Part shown: piece after piece, positions 8,631 through 16,993 of the stretch | Position numbering within the stretch: position 1 is the first letter of the stretch | Layout: every line of letters starts with the position of its first letter | Source: JACDAN01 sp963847235 | GTDB taxonomy: Bacteria > Actinomycetota > Thermoleophilia > Gaiellales > Gaiellaceae | Reading direction: 5' to 3' | DNA length: 64,000 nt | NCBI GenBank assembly: GCA_963847235.1 | Contig: CAWJYU010000004.1 | Span: forward strand, 248,001 to 312,000 | The notes under the pieces: model-generated | Seen by the model: only the letters and a program-made list of their open reading frames with translations | What the model was told of the DNA's origin: nothing | The model's database searches: none | Made by a program: the position numbers and the translations under genes

Positions 8631-9464
8631 GTGGCACGTACGGCTGTCTCGGTGTCCCCTGCCCTTCGGCTGGTCCCGTCCGGCCGCTCGCTCGCGCTCG
8701 GCTTCGGAATGCTCGCCGCCGCCTTCGTGCTCTTCGTCGGTGCGCGCGAGACGAGCGTCTTCGCCGTCCACGAGGTGGAGGTCGAGTCGATCCCGAACGG
8801 GCAGTCGCGCCTGGTCGCCCGTGCGCTGGGGGATCTTCACGGGACAAGCCTGCTGCGCGTCGACCAGGAGGCGATCCAGCACCGGCTGGACAAGCTCCCG
8901 CACGTCCACCTGCTCGGCTACGACCGCGCCTTCCCGAACGGCCTCCGCGTCCGGGTGAGCGTCGAGCGCCCGGTGGCGGTGGTGCGGCGAGGCGACGAGA
9001 ACTGGCTCGTCTCGGCGGAGGGGCGGGTGCTCAGGCCACTCGAACGACGGCTCAGGCGCCCCCTCCCGGTCGTCTGGCTCGAGCGGAACGTCGATCCGCA
9101 CGTCGGCGCAATCCTCCGAGCCCCGGAGCCGGCACGCGCGATCCGGACGGTCGCCGCGATGCGAGCAGCGGCCCCGGGCCTGTCGCAGCGTGTCTGGTAC
9201 GTGAAGATGAGCGAAGACGGAACAGCGACCGCGGTGCTCCGCGACCGCTTCGAGATTCGGCTGGGCAAGGCCGCAGACCTCCCGCTGAAGCTCGAAGTGT
9301 CGCGCCGGGTGCTGGCGACGATGCGGCGCGAGGGCGACATCGCCGCGTACCTCGACATCAGCGTTCCCGAGCGACCGGTCGTGGGAGAAAGCCTCGAGTC
9401 TCAGGTGGAGCCTGAGAGTTCTTCCGACAACAGACGCGTTGACAAGCCAGTAGATCGTCCTTAG
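8631..9464 (+). CDS. ftsQ: FtsQ/DivIB-type division protein
   Basis: Bitopic divisome protein that links FtsB/FtsL to the late complex. The product is 277 aa: a short cytoplasmic N-terminus, one membrane segment around residues 20-38 (LALGFGMLAAAFVLFVGA), a POTRA domain beginning FAVHEVEVESI, then the FtsQ/DivIB beta domain (PLPVVWLERN, ILRAPEPARAI). The C-terminal 25 residues are polar and probably flexible. Start is GTG at 8631 with no clear ribosome binding site. The last 26 bases contain the ftsZ promoter. Assignment rests on position and domain layout more than on strict motifs, as usual for FtsQ. Confidence 0.88.
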   Translation: MARTAVSVSPALRLVPSGRSLALGFGMLAAAFVLFVGARETSVFAVHEVEVESIPNGQSRLVARALGDLHGTSLLRVDQEAIQHRLDKLPHVHLLGYDRAFPNGLRVRVSVERPVAVVRRGDENWLVSAEGRVLRPLERRLRRPLPVVWLERNVDPHVGAILRAPEPARAIRTVAAMRAAAPGLSQRVWYVKMSEDGTATAVLRDRFEIRLGKAADLPLKLEVSRRVLATMRREGDIAAYLDISVPERPVVGESLESQVEPESSSDNRRVDKPVDRP

Positions 9465-9467
9465 GCT
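9439..9467 (+). promoter_or_regulatory. Promoter for ftsZ
   Basis: TTGACA (9439-9444), a 17-bp spacer and TAGGCT (9462-9467) form the best full sigma-70 type promoter in the window. It overlaps the last codons of ftsQ. The predicted start point near 9474 gives a leader of about 50 nt with GGAGGG just before the ftsZ TTG. Confidence 0.7.
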
Positions 9468-9525
9468 GGAGCGTTGCAGGGCTTGCGAAGCCGCGAGCTA
9501 CAGTCGAGCTTGAGGTGGAGGGACG

Positions 9526-10605
9526 TTGAGCGTACGCGATCAGACAGGCAACTACCTGGCAATGATCAAGGTCGTCGGCGTCGGCGGCGGAGGATCGAAT
9601 GCCGTCAGCCGCATGGTCGACGCCGGTTTGAGCGGAGTCGACTTCATCGCGGCGAACACGGACGCCCAGGCGCTCCTCGTGGTCGATGCGGACATGAAGG
9701 TCCACATCGGCGCCGAGTCGACGCGTGGCCTGGGCGCCGGCGCGAATCCGGAGGTCGGGCGGAACGCGGCGATGGAGAGCCGTGACGAGCTGAAGGATGC
9801 GATCAAGGGCGCGGACATGGTCTTCGTCACGGCCGGCGAGGGCGGCGGCACCGGCACGGGCGGCGCTCCGATCGTGGCCGAGATCGCGCGAGAGCTCGGC
9901 GCGCTCACAGTCGGCGTGGTGACCAGGCCGTTCGGCTTCGAGGGCCGCAAGCGCGCCGACCAGGCGATGATGGGCATCGAGGAGCTCCGCGACAACGTCG
10001 ACACGCTGATCGTGATCGAGAACGACCGCCTGCTCCAGGTGGTCGAGAAGCGCACTTCCATCGTCGACGCTTTCCGGATGGCAGACGACATCCTCCGGCA
10101 GGGCGTCCAGGGGATCACCGACCTGATCACGGTCCCGGGGATCGTCAACCTCGACTTCGCCGACGTGCGCGCGATCATGTCCGACGCCGGGTCGGCGCTG
10201 ATGGGCATCGGCACCGCGTCGGGGGAGAACCGCGCGGCCGAAGCGGCTCACACCGCGGTGTCCTCGCCGCTCCTCGAGTCGTCCATCGAAGGCGCGACCG
10301 GCATCCTGCTGAACATCAGCGGCCCACCCGACATGGGGCTGTTCGAGGTGAACGAGGCGGCGGAGGTGGTCACGGGCGCGGCGGACCAGAACGCGAACGT
10401 GATCTTCGGCGCGGTCATCGACGACGCGCTGAAGGACGAGGTCAGGGTCACGGTGATCGCGACGGGCTTCGGCCCGCAGGCGCAGCGTCGCCGCCGGCGC
10501 ACGACGGTGAGCGAGGACGAGCCGGCGACGCGGACACCCGAGGAGCGCGAGCGCTTCGACGTCGGCGAGGACGTCCTCGAAGTGCCGTCCTTCCTCCGCG
10601 AATAG
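9526..10605 (+). CDS. ftsZ: FtsZ, tubulin-like division GTPase
   Basis: Cytoplasmic GTPase that forms the Z ring. The product is 359 aa. The nucleotide loop is VGGGGSNAV (residues 19-27), the tubulin signature GGGTGTG spans residues 106-112, and the T7 loop NLDFAD spans residues 208-213. A basic patch QRRRRRTT and a short acidic linker lead to the conserved tail DVLEVPSFLRE, the peptide that binds partners such as SepF. Start is TTG at 9526, chosen because GGAGGG lies 3-4 nt upstream. Transcription is probably boosted by the promoter within ftsQ. No sepF or ylmE follows; the next genes are the gcv operon. Confidence 0.97.
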   Translation: MSVRDQTGNYLAMIKVVGVGGGGSNAVSRMVDAGLSGVDFIAANTDAQALLVVDADMKVHIGAESTRGLGAGANPEVGRNAAMESRDELKDAIKGADMVFVTAGEGGGTGTGGAPIVAEIARELGALTVGVVTRPFGFEGRKRADQAMMGIEELRDNVDTLIVIENDRLLQVVEKRTSIVDAFRMADDILRQGVQGITDLITVPGIVNLDFADVRAIMSDAGSALMGIGTASGENRAAEAAHTAVSSPLLESSIEGATGILLNISGPPDMGLFEVNEAAEVVTGAADQNANVIFGAVIDDALKDEVRVTVIATGFGPQAQRRRRRTTVSEDEPATRTPEERERFDVGEDVLEVPSFLRE

Positions 10606-10647
10606 CGGCGGGTCCCCCGAACCCACGGCGGTAGCATCCGGCGCGTC

Positions 10648-11700
10648 GTGCAGACGCTGCGCCGAACTCCGCTCCACGAGCGCCATGTCGCCCTCGGAGC
10701 GCGTCTCGTCCCCTTCGCGGGCTGGGAGATGCCCGTGCAGTACGAGGGCGTCATTCCCGAGCACCGCGCGGTGCGCACCGATGCCGGGGTCTTCGACGTC
10801 TCGCACATGGGTGAGCTCGAGGTCGAGGGGCCGAAGGCGCACGAGCTCCTCCAGAGCGTCCTCTCCAACGACCTCGATCGAGTCGAGCCGGGCCATGCGC
10901 AGTACACGCTCCTCACCAACGAGCGCGGCGGCATCGTCGACGACCTCATCGCCTACCGCCTCGAGGCCGGTCGCTACCTGTTGATCGTCAACGCCTCGAA
11001 CCGGGACGCCGACTTCCGCTGGCTCAAGGAGCGCGAGATCCCGGGCTCGGACGTGCGCGACATCTCGGACGACTACGCGCTCCTCGCCGTCCAGGGGCCG
11101 CGCTCGCTGGAGCGACTCGGCCTCGACGAGGCGCCGGCGTTCACGTTCGCGATGGACGAGCTCGACGGCATCGAGGTGATGGTCAACCGCACCGGCTACA
11201 CGGGCGAGGCCGGTGTCGAGCTCATGGTTCCCGGCGAGGAAGGAGCGGCACTCTGGGACGCCGTGCTGGCCCGAGGGGTGACGCCGGCAGGGCTCGGGGC
11301 GCGGGACACACTGCGGCTGGAGGTCTGCTACCCGCTGCACGGGAACGACATCGGGCCGGACACCGACGCGATCTCGGCCGGCCTCGGCTGGGTCTGCGCG
11401 CTCGACAAGGACTTCACCGGCGCCGACGAGCTCCGCCGGATCAAGGCCGAAGGCCCGTCGCGGAAGCTGGGGGCCTTCGTGATGGAGGATGCGGGGATCC
11501 CGCGGCAGGGCATGGCGATCGAGGGTGGCGGCGAGGTCACCTCCGGAACGCACTCTCCGATGCTCGACCGCGGCATCGGCATGGGCTATGTCCGCGCCGA
11601 GCAGGCCGAGCCCGGTACCGAGCTCACGATCGACGTGCGGGGGAGGCAGCGGCGCGCCCGCGTCGTCAAGAAACCGATCTACAAGCGCGAGGAGGATTGA
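10648..11700 (+). CDS. gcvT: GcvT, glycine cleavage T protein (aminomethyltransferase)
   Basis: Takes the aminomethyl group from lipoylated GcvH, releases ammonia and makes 5,10-methylene-tetrahydrofolate. The product is 350 aa. Family landmarks are PLHERHVALGARLVPFAGWEMP, DVSHMGELEVEG, LLTNERGGIVDDL (with the catalytic Asp), NRTGYTGEAGVEL and the C-terminal GMGYV. Start is GTG at 10648; TAGCAT lies 10 nt upstream and may be its -10 element, giving an almost leaderless mRNA. It begins a four-gene operon with gcvH, gcvPA and gcvPB. No glycine riboswitch fits in the 42-nt space before it. Confidence 0.96.
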   Translation: MQTLRRTPLHERHVALGARLVPFAGWEMPVQYEGVIPEHRAVRTDAGVFDVSHMGELEVEGPKAHELLQSVLSNDLDRVEPGHAQYTLLTNERGGIVDDLIAYRLEAGRYLLIVNASNRDADFRWLKEREIPGSDVRDISDDYALLAVQGPRSLERLGLDEAPAFTFAMDELDGIEVMVNRTGYTGEAGVELMVPGEEGAALWDAVLARGVTPAGLGARDTLRLEVCYPLHGNDIGPDTDAISAGLGWVCALDKDFTGADELRRIKAEGPSRKLGAFVMEDAGIPRQGMAIEGGGEVTSGTHSPMLDRGIGMGYVRAEQAEPGTELTIDVRGRQRRARVVKKPIYKREED

Positions 11701-12095
11701 TGGCGGCTGCTGAGAGCTACCCCGGCGAGCTGAGGTACCACCCCCAGCACGACTGGGCGCGCATCGACGGAGACGAGGCCGTGCTGGGGATCACCTGGTA
11801 TGCGCAGGATGCGCTCGGTGAGCTCGTGCACTTCGAGCCCCCCGAGGTCGGCTCCTCGGTCGCGAAGGACGGGAACTACGGCGAGGTGGAATCCGTCAAG
11901 GCGGTCTCGGACGTCGTGTCGCCGCTCTCCGGTGAGGTGCTGGACGTCAACCAGGCAGTGGCCGACGCCCCCGAGACCGTCAACGAGGATCCCTACGGCG
12001 AGGGCTGGCTGATCAGGATCCGGCTCTCCGACGCGTCCGAGGCGGACAGCCTCCTGGACGCCGACGCCTACAAGGCCGTCCTGGCCGAGCTGTGA
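11700..12095 (+). CDS. gcvH: GcvH, glycine cleavage H protein (lipoyl carrier)
   Basis: Shuttles the methylamine intermediate between the P, T and L proteins on a lipoyl arm. The product is 131 aa from the ATG at 11700, which overlaps the gcvT stop and has GGAGGA just upstream; a TTG three bases earlier is less likely. HDWARIDGDEAVLGIT opens the barrel, and the lipoylated lysine is in VESVKAVSDV. The L protein (dihydrolipoamide dehydrogenase) is not in this window. The end overlaps gcvPA (GTGA). Confidence 0.95.
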   Translation: MAAAESYPGELRYHPQHDWARIDGDEAVLGITWYAQDALGELVHFEPPEVGSSVAKDGNYGEVESVKAVSDVVSPLSGEVLDVNQAVADAPETVNEDPYGEGWLIRIRLSDASEADSLLDADAYKAVLAEL

Positions 12096-13414
12096 CCTAC
12101 GAGACGCTGACCGCCGCCGATCGCGAGGCGATGCTCGAGACGATCGGCGTCTCCAGCATCGAGGAGCTGTTCCGCGACATCCCCTCCGGCGTCCGGTTCG
12201 AACGGCCGCTCGAGCTCGGCGACCCGCTCACCGAGCAGGAGATCGTCGAGCGCCTGGAGGAGCTCGCGGCGCGGAACGTCCATGCCGGCGAGGAGCTCTC
12301 GTTCGTCGGGGCCGGCGTCTACGACCACTACGTCCCGGCCGTCGTCGACTACATCCTCCAGCGCGGCGAGTTCCTGACCGCGTACACGCCGTACCAGCCG
12401 GAGATGAGCCAAGGAGTCCTCCAGGCGATCTTCGAGTACCAGACCGTGATCTGCGAGCTGACCGGCATGGACGTGTCCAATGCGTCCGGTTACGACGGCA
12501 CGACGGTCGCCGCGGACGCCTGCTACGTCGCAAAGCACGCGACTGGCCGGTCGAAGATCGTTCTGGCCGAGACCCTCAACCCGCAGGTGCGCCAGGTCGT
12601 CCGCACGTACGCGCCCGGGTTCGGGATGGAGGTCGTGGACGTCCCGCACCGTGACGGCGTCACCGACCCCGAGGAGTTCCGGGCAGCCGCGGAGGGCGCC
12701 GCCTGCGCGATGTTCCAGCAGCCGAACTTCTTCGGCTGCCTGGAGCCGGCCCCGGAGCTGGCGGCGGCGGCGAACGACGCCGAGGCGCTGGCCGTAGCGC
12801 ACGTCGATCCGATGTCGCTCGGCGTGCTCGAGGCGCCGGGCAGCTACGGGTGCGCGATCGCGATCGGCGAGGGCCAGTCGGCGGGCAACGCCCTCTCCTA
12901 CGGCGGGCCGCACTACGGGTTCATCGCCGCGCGCGAGGAGTTCACGCGACGCATGCCCGGCCGGATCGTCGGCGAGACGACCGACGTCGAGGGACGCCGA
13001 GGCTACGTCCTCACCCTCCAGACGCGCGAGCAGCACATTCGGCGTGAGAAGGCGACGTCGAACATCACCACCAACCAGACCCTGCTGGCGCTGGGCGGTC
13101 TCATCTATCTGTGCTGGCTGGGACCAGAGGGGCTCAGGGAGGTGGGCGAGACCTGTATGGCGCTCGCCGAGCACGCCAAGGCACGGCTCGATCTGCCACT
13201 GCTGTTTCCGGAGCAGGCAACGTTCAAGGAGTTTGGCGTGCGCGTCGGACGGCAGGCACAGGAGGCGATCCGCGAAGCGCGCACGCATGGCGTCAACCCG
13301 GGCTATCCCGTCGGTCGCGACTACCCGGGGATGGACGACGCGATCCTCGTCGCCGTCACCGAGCGGCGCACGCCCGACGACATCGAGCGCCTGGCGGAGG
13401 CGCTGGCGCAATGA
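12092..13414 (+). CDS. gcvPA: GcvPA, glycine dehydrogenase (decarboxylating) subunit 1
   Basis: N-terminal half of the split P protein, corresponding to the first half of the single-chain enzyme. Together with GcvPB it decarboxylates glycine with PLP. The product is 440 aa. Typical stretches are SFVGAGVYDHYVPAVVDYI, FLTAYTPYQPEMSQGVLQAI, NASGYDGTT, SYGGPHYGF and the glycine-loop region MPGRIVGETTD. GTG at 12092 overlaps the gcvH stop; the end overlaps gcvPB as ATGA. The two-subunit form is found in many Gram-positive and thermophilic lineages, whereas many actinobacteria have one long gcvP. Confidence 0.95.
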   Translation: MTYETLTAADREAMLETIGVSSIEELFRDIPSGVRFERPLELGDPLTEQEIVERLEELAARNVHAGEELSFVGAGVYDHYVPAVVDYILQRGEFLTAYTPYQPEMSQGVLQAIFEYQTVICELTGMDVSNASGYDGTTVAADACYVAKHATGRSKIVLAETLNPQVRQVVRTYAPGFGMEVVDVPHRDGVTDPEEFRAAAEGAACAMFQQPNFFGCLEPAPELAAAANDAEALAVAHVDPMSLGVLEAPGSYGCAIAIGEGQSAGNALSYGGPHYGFIAAREEFTRRMPGRIVGETTDVEGRRGYVLTLQTREQHIRREKATSNITTNQTLLALGGLIYLCWLGPEGLREVGETCMALAEHAKARLDLPLLFPEQATFKEFGVRVGRQAQEAIREARTHGVNPGYPVGRDYPGMDDAILVAVTERRTPDDIERLAEALAQ

Positions 13415-14913
13415 AGCTCGTCTTCGAGAAGTCGGGGCCGGGCCGTCGCGCCGGGCGGATCCCGCGTCCGGCCGAGCTGTCGCCGCCGGCCGTGCCCGAC
13501 GAGCTTCGCCGTGAGCGTCCGGCGCGGCTGCCGGAGCTCCCCGAGATCGAGCTCGTCCGCCACTTCACGGAGCTGACGACCCGCAACTTCGGGATCGACA
13601 CCGGCTTCTATCCGCTCGGCTCCTGCACGATGAAGTACAACCCGCGCGTCAACGAGCGGGTCGCCGCGCTGCCTGGTTTCCGCGACCTCCACCCGCACCA
13701 GGACGAGGAAGGCGCGCAGGGCGCGCTCGAGCTGATGCACGACCTCCAGGAGATCCTCGCGGAGGTCACCGGGCTCGACGCAGTCTCGCTGCAGCCGGCC
13801 GCAGGGTCGCAGGGCGAGCTGACCGGCTTGATGCTGATGCGCGCCTACTTCGCGGATCGCGGCGAGGCGGAGCAGCGCCGGACGATCGTCGTGGCCGACA
13901 CGGCGCACGGCACGAACCCGGCCAGCGTGACGATGGCCGGCTACGAGCTCCAGAAGGTCGCCACGGACTCGCGCGGCAACATCGATCTCGACGACCTCCG
14001 CAGCAAGGTTGACGATTCGACGGCCGGCTTGATGCTCACGAACCCGTCGACGCTCGGCCTCTTCGACGAGCACATCGAGGAGGTCGCGAAGATCTTTCAC
14101 GAAGTCGGCGCGCTTCTGTACTACGACGGCGCCAATCTGAATGCCGTGTGCGGGATCTCGCGTCCCGGCGACATGGGCTTCGACATCGTCCACATCAACC
14201 TGCACAAGACGTTCTCCCAGCCGCACGGCGGCGGCGGTCCCGGCGGCGGCCCGATCGCGGTGCGGGAGCGCCTGGAGCCGTTCCTGCCCGTTCCGGCCGT
14301 GGTGCGGGACGGCAACCGCTTCCGCCTCGACTACGACCGCCCGAAGTCGATCGGGAAGGTGCGCGCCTTCACGGGCCCCTTCGGCGTCTTCGTCCGCTCG
14401 TACGCGTTCATCCTCGCCTGGGGCAAGGAGCTGCGGACGATGTCGGAAGACGCAGTCCTCAACGCGAACTACCTGCTGGCCCGGCTGAAGGACGCATACG
14501 GCCTCCCGTTCGACCGGCTCTGCATGCACGAGTTCGTGCTGTCAGCGCGGAACCTCAAGAAGGAGCACGGGATCACCGCGCTGGACGTGGCCAAGCGGCT
14601 GATGGACTACGGGTTCCACCCGCCGACGATCTACTTCCCGCTGATCGTCCCGGAGGCGCTGATGGTCGAGCCGACGGAGACCGAGACGAAGGAGACGCTC
14701 GACGCCTTCGCCGACGCGATGCAGGCGATCGCACGTGAGGCAGCCGAGGAGCCGGAGACGCTGAAGCGCGCGCCGCACGACCGGCCCGTGGGACGGCTGG
14801 ACGAGGTCAAGGCCGCGAAGCGCGCGATCGTCCGCTACCGGTTCGAGGAGCACCCGGACCTCTCCGGCGAGCCGGTGACGGCAAGCGAGATCGAAGCGCC
14901 CAAGGGGGTCTGA
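13411..14913 (+). CDS. gcvPB: GcvPB, glycine dehydrogenase (decarboxylating) subunit 2
   Basis: PLP-binding half of the split P protein. The product is 500 aa from the ATG at 13411. Landmarks are FYPLGSCTMKYNPRVNE, SLQPAAGSQGELTG, TAHGTNPAS, YYDGANLNA and the PLP lysine in HINLHKTFSQPHGGGGPG, followed by PTETETKETLD. The frame is open further upstream inside gcvPA, but that part is Arg/Gly-rich and not family-like. It is the last gene of the gcv operon. Confidence 0.96.
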   Translation: MKLVFEKSGPGRRAGRIPRPAELSPPAVPDELRRERPARLPELPEIELVRHFTELTTRNFGIDTGFYPLGSCTMKYNPRVNERVAALPGFRDLHPHQDEEGAQGALELMHDLQEILAEVTGLDAVSLQPAAGSQGELTGLMLMRAYFADRGEAEQRRTIVVADTAHGTNPASVTMAGYELQKVATDSRGNIDLDDLRSKVDDSTAGLMLTNPSTLGLFDEHIEEVAKIFHEVGALLYYDGANLNAVCGISRPGDMGFDIVHINLHKTFSQPHGGGGPGGGPIAVRERLEPFLPVPAVVRDGNRFRLDYDRPKSIGKVRAFTGPFGVFVRSYAFILAWGKELRTMSEDAVLNANYLLARLKDAYGLPFDRLCMHEFVLSARNLKKEHGITALDVAKRLMDYGFHPPTIYFPLIVPEALMVEPTETETKETLDAFADAMQAIAREAAEEPETLKRAPHDRPVGRLDEVKAAKRAIVRYRFEEHPDLSGEPVTASEIEAPKGV

Positions 14914-14972
14914 GCCGCTGCACGCGGCGCCGCATCGCTCCGTTCCGCCGAGTCGTTATTGTCGCCCGACCG

Positions 14973-15398
14973 ATGGCGACCGAAGTCAATGCTCGTGGTG
15001 CCTATGCCAAGATCCGCCACCCCTGGGGAGCCTTCTTCCTCGTCATCATCACCCTGGGGATCTACTACCTCTTTTGGTACTACTTCATCAACCGCGAGCT
15101 TCGTGATTTCGGCCGGGCGAGCGGGGAATCGGGCAGTAATCCGATCGATGTGAATCCCTGGCTCTCGCTGCTTGCGGTGAGTCTCGGTTGGTTGCTGATC
15201 ATTCCGCCGTTCGTTTCGATGTATCGGACGTTCAAGCGGATTCGCACAGCTCAGGAACTCGCCGATGTCGGGCCGAAGGCGAGCCCGGGCCTCGGGCTCC
15301 TGCTGTTCTTCGTTGCGCTGATCTTCTTCCCGGTCGAGGTTCCGTACGCGCAAACGAACCTGAACCGGGTCTGGAGGGCGTTCGCGAGCGAGGGCTAG
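14973..15398 (+). CDS. Small membrane protein, DUF4234-like
   Basis: Protein of 141 aa with three or four hydrophobic segments (around residues 19-38, 63-80 and 105-125). The N-terminal part, with HPWGAFFLVIITLGIYYLFWYY, resembles DUF4234, a family of small membrane proteins of unknown function. ATG at 14973 follows TATTGT (14957-14962) at 10 nt, a possible -10 element. It stands alone between the gcv operon and the ankyrin gene. An imperfect short inverted repeat (15439-15468) follows the gene but is too weak to call a terminator. Confidence 0.7.
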   Translation: MATEVNARGAYAKIRHPWGAFFLVIITLGIYYLFWYYFINRELRDFGRASGESGSNPIDVNPWLSLLAVSLGWLLIIPPFVSMYRTFKRIRTAQELADVGPKASPGLGLLLFFVALIFFPVEVPYAQTNLNRVWRAFASEG

Positions 15399-15522
15399 AG
15401 AAGTGGGTCGTCCGGCAGTTCGCCACGAGTTGCCACAGAGAAGCCGCTGCTTCGCTCATGCCGCTTCTCCTTTGACCTGAGGATCGGGCGATGGCGCATC
15501 CCCGTCCGGTGAGAATGGGCAG

Positions 15523-16053
15523 ATGAGCGTCCTGCCGAGCCCGGAGTCGGAGCTGCTCGAAGCCCTCTACCGAGGCGATCGCGAGGCCGTCGACGCGACG
15601 CTGGCCGGTCGACCCGAGCTGACGCTCTTCGAGGCGGCGGCGCTAGGCGACCTCGATCGGCTGCGGGAGCTGGTCTCCGCCGAGCCCGACTCCGTCGGTC
15701 GCTGGTCCCCGGACGGGTTCACGGCGCTCCACCTGGCGGCGTTCTTCGGACACGAGGCAGTCGCAGAAGCGCTCCTCCGGCGCGGAGCGGATGTGGGCGC
15801 GGTCGCAAGAAACCCCCTCCGCGTGCAGCCGCTGCACAGCGCCGCCGCCGGCGGTCACACCGCGGTGGCGCGCCTGCTCCTCGAACACGGCGCCGATCCG
15901 AATGCGCGGCAGGAGGGCGGCTTCGTTCCGCTCCACGCCGCGGCGCAGACCGGAAACGACGAGCTCTACGAGCTGCTCGTCGCGAACGGCGCCGATCAGG
16001 ACGCCGCGACCGACGACGGGCGCACCGCGGCCGACTTCCGCACCGACTCGTAG
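15523..16053 (+). CDS. Ankyrin repeat protein
   Basis: Protein of 176 aa with about four ankyrin units. The clearest are GFTALHLAAFFGHEAVAEALLRRGAD, VQPLHSAAAGGHTAVARLLLEHGAD and FVPLHAAAQTGNDELYELLVANGAD read in order. The first 50 residues hold a degenerate repeat. There is no signal peptide or membrane segment, so it is probably a cytoplasmic protein-binding scaffold of unknown partner. Its 3' end overlaps the convergent lysR gene by 58 nt, so the C-terminus of one of the two may be inexact. Confidence 0.85.
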   Translation: MSVLPSPESELLEALYRGDREAVDATLAGRPELTLFEAAALGDLDRLRELVSAEPDSVGRWSPDGFTALHLAAFFGHEAVAEALLRRGADVGAVARNPLRVQPLHSAAAGGHTAVARLLLEHGADPNARQEGGFVPLHAAAQTGNDELYELLVANGADQDAATDDGRTAADFRTDS

Positions 16054-16949
16054 CGCGGCGCGAGCTCGCGAAGGATCTCCACCATCGCCGTGATCGCCGG
16101 CGGCTGAAGCGCGCCCGGGAGGGAGACCGCGAAGACGTCGCGCTCGGGGCCGGTCGGCTTCAGGGGGCGGATCGCGATGTCCTTCCGCGCGTGCGGCACC
16201 GAGAGGCTCGACACCAGCGTCACCCCGAGGCCAGCCGCAACGAGCCCCTGCGTGATCGGCGCATGGTCGCTGAGGTGGGCGATTCGCGGCTCGAAACCGG
16301 CAGCGAGACAGGCGCGGTACGTGATGCCCGTCGGGCCCGCTTGCACCGCCTGGATCCAGGCCTCGTCCCGGAGGTCGCGGAGCCGGACGGCGTCCTTCGC
16401 CGCCAGCGGGTGATCCTTCGCCAGCGCGACGTAGAGCGGATCGACGAGCAGATGGTCGGCGTGAAGGCCTTCCCAGTCCCGCGGAGCCGGCCGACCGCGC
16501 TCGCGAAAGGCGATCGCGAGATCCACGTCTCCGGCGCGGAGCCGCTGGACGCTGGCCCTCGTGCCGGCTTCGACGAACGAGAGCTCGACGCCCGGGTGGC
16601 GGCGCCCGAAGACCCGCATCGCATCGAGGGCAAGCGTGGAAGCGACCGTCGGAAAGGCACACAGGCGAAGCCGGCCCGCGCTCACCGTTGCGATCGCCTC
16701 GAGCTCCGCCTCGGCGGCGGCGAGGTGGCCGGCGATCGCCTCCGCCCGGTCGAGCGCCACGCGCCCGGCGTCCGTGAGGCGGAGCCCGCCGGCCGAGCGC
16801 TCGAGCAGTCGGACGCCGACCTCGCGCTCGAGCTTCGCGACCTGGCGCGACACGGCGGGCTGGGTGAGGAAGAGCGCCTGCGCTGCCTTCGAGAACGAGC
16901 CGTGGCGGACGACCTCCCGGAGCAGCGCGAGGCGGCGTGGGTCGAGCAT
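15996..16949 (-). CDS. LysR-family transcriptional regulator
   Basis: Protein of 317 aa: an N-terminal winged helix (LALLREVVRHGSFSKAAQALF, TQPAVSRQVAKLEREVG) and a C-terminal effector domain beginning near LRLCAFPTVAS. It is divergent from an MFS exporter, the classical LysR layout, so the exporter is its likely target. TACACT lies 7 nt upstream of the ATG (complement of 16957-16962), which suggests a leaderless mRNA. This element overlaps the putative LysR box at 16961-16977, which would allow autoregulation. The inducer cannot be told from the sequence. Confidence 0.9.
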   Translation of the reverse strand: MLDPRRLALLREVVRHGSFSKAAQALFLTQPAVSRQVAKLEREVGVRLLERSAGGLRLTDAGRVALDRAEAIAGHLAAAEAELEAIATVSAGRLRLCAFPTVASTLALDAMRVFGRRHPGVELSFVEAGTRASVQRLRAGDVDLAIAFRERGRPAPRDWEGLHADHLLVDPLYVALAKDHPLAAKDAVRLRDLRDEAWIQAVQAGPTGITYRACLAAGFEPRIAHLSDHAPITQGLVAAGLGVTLVSSLSVPHARKDIAIRPLKPTGPERDVFAVSLPGALQPPAITAMVEILRELAPRYESVRKSAAVRPSSVAAS

Positions 16950-16960
16950 TACCGAAAGTG

Positions 16961-16977
16961 TATAGGTCTACGACATA
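16961..16977. promoter_or_regulatory. Putative LysR operator (T-N11-A box)
   Basis: TATAGGTCTACGACATA has the TAT-N11-ATA pattern of LysR-type boxes. It lies between the divergent lysR and MFS genes and overlaps the -10 element of lysR. Confidence 0.5.
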
Positions 16978-16993
16978 ATCGGCATTGGCGCGC

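Noticed and set aside
10606..10647. Glycine riboswitch before gcvT
   Set aside because: Only 42 nt are available and none of the tandem aptamer features are present.
15439..15468. Terminator after the DUF4234-like gene
   Set aside because: The AGAAGC/GCTTCT arms are only 6 bp with an 18-base loop and the T-run is weak.
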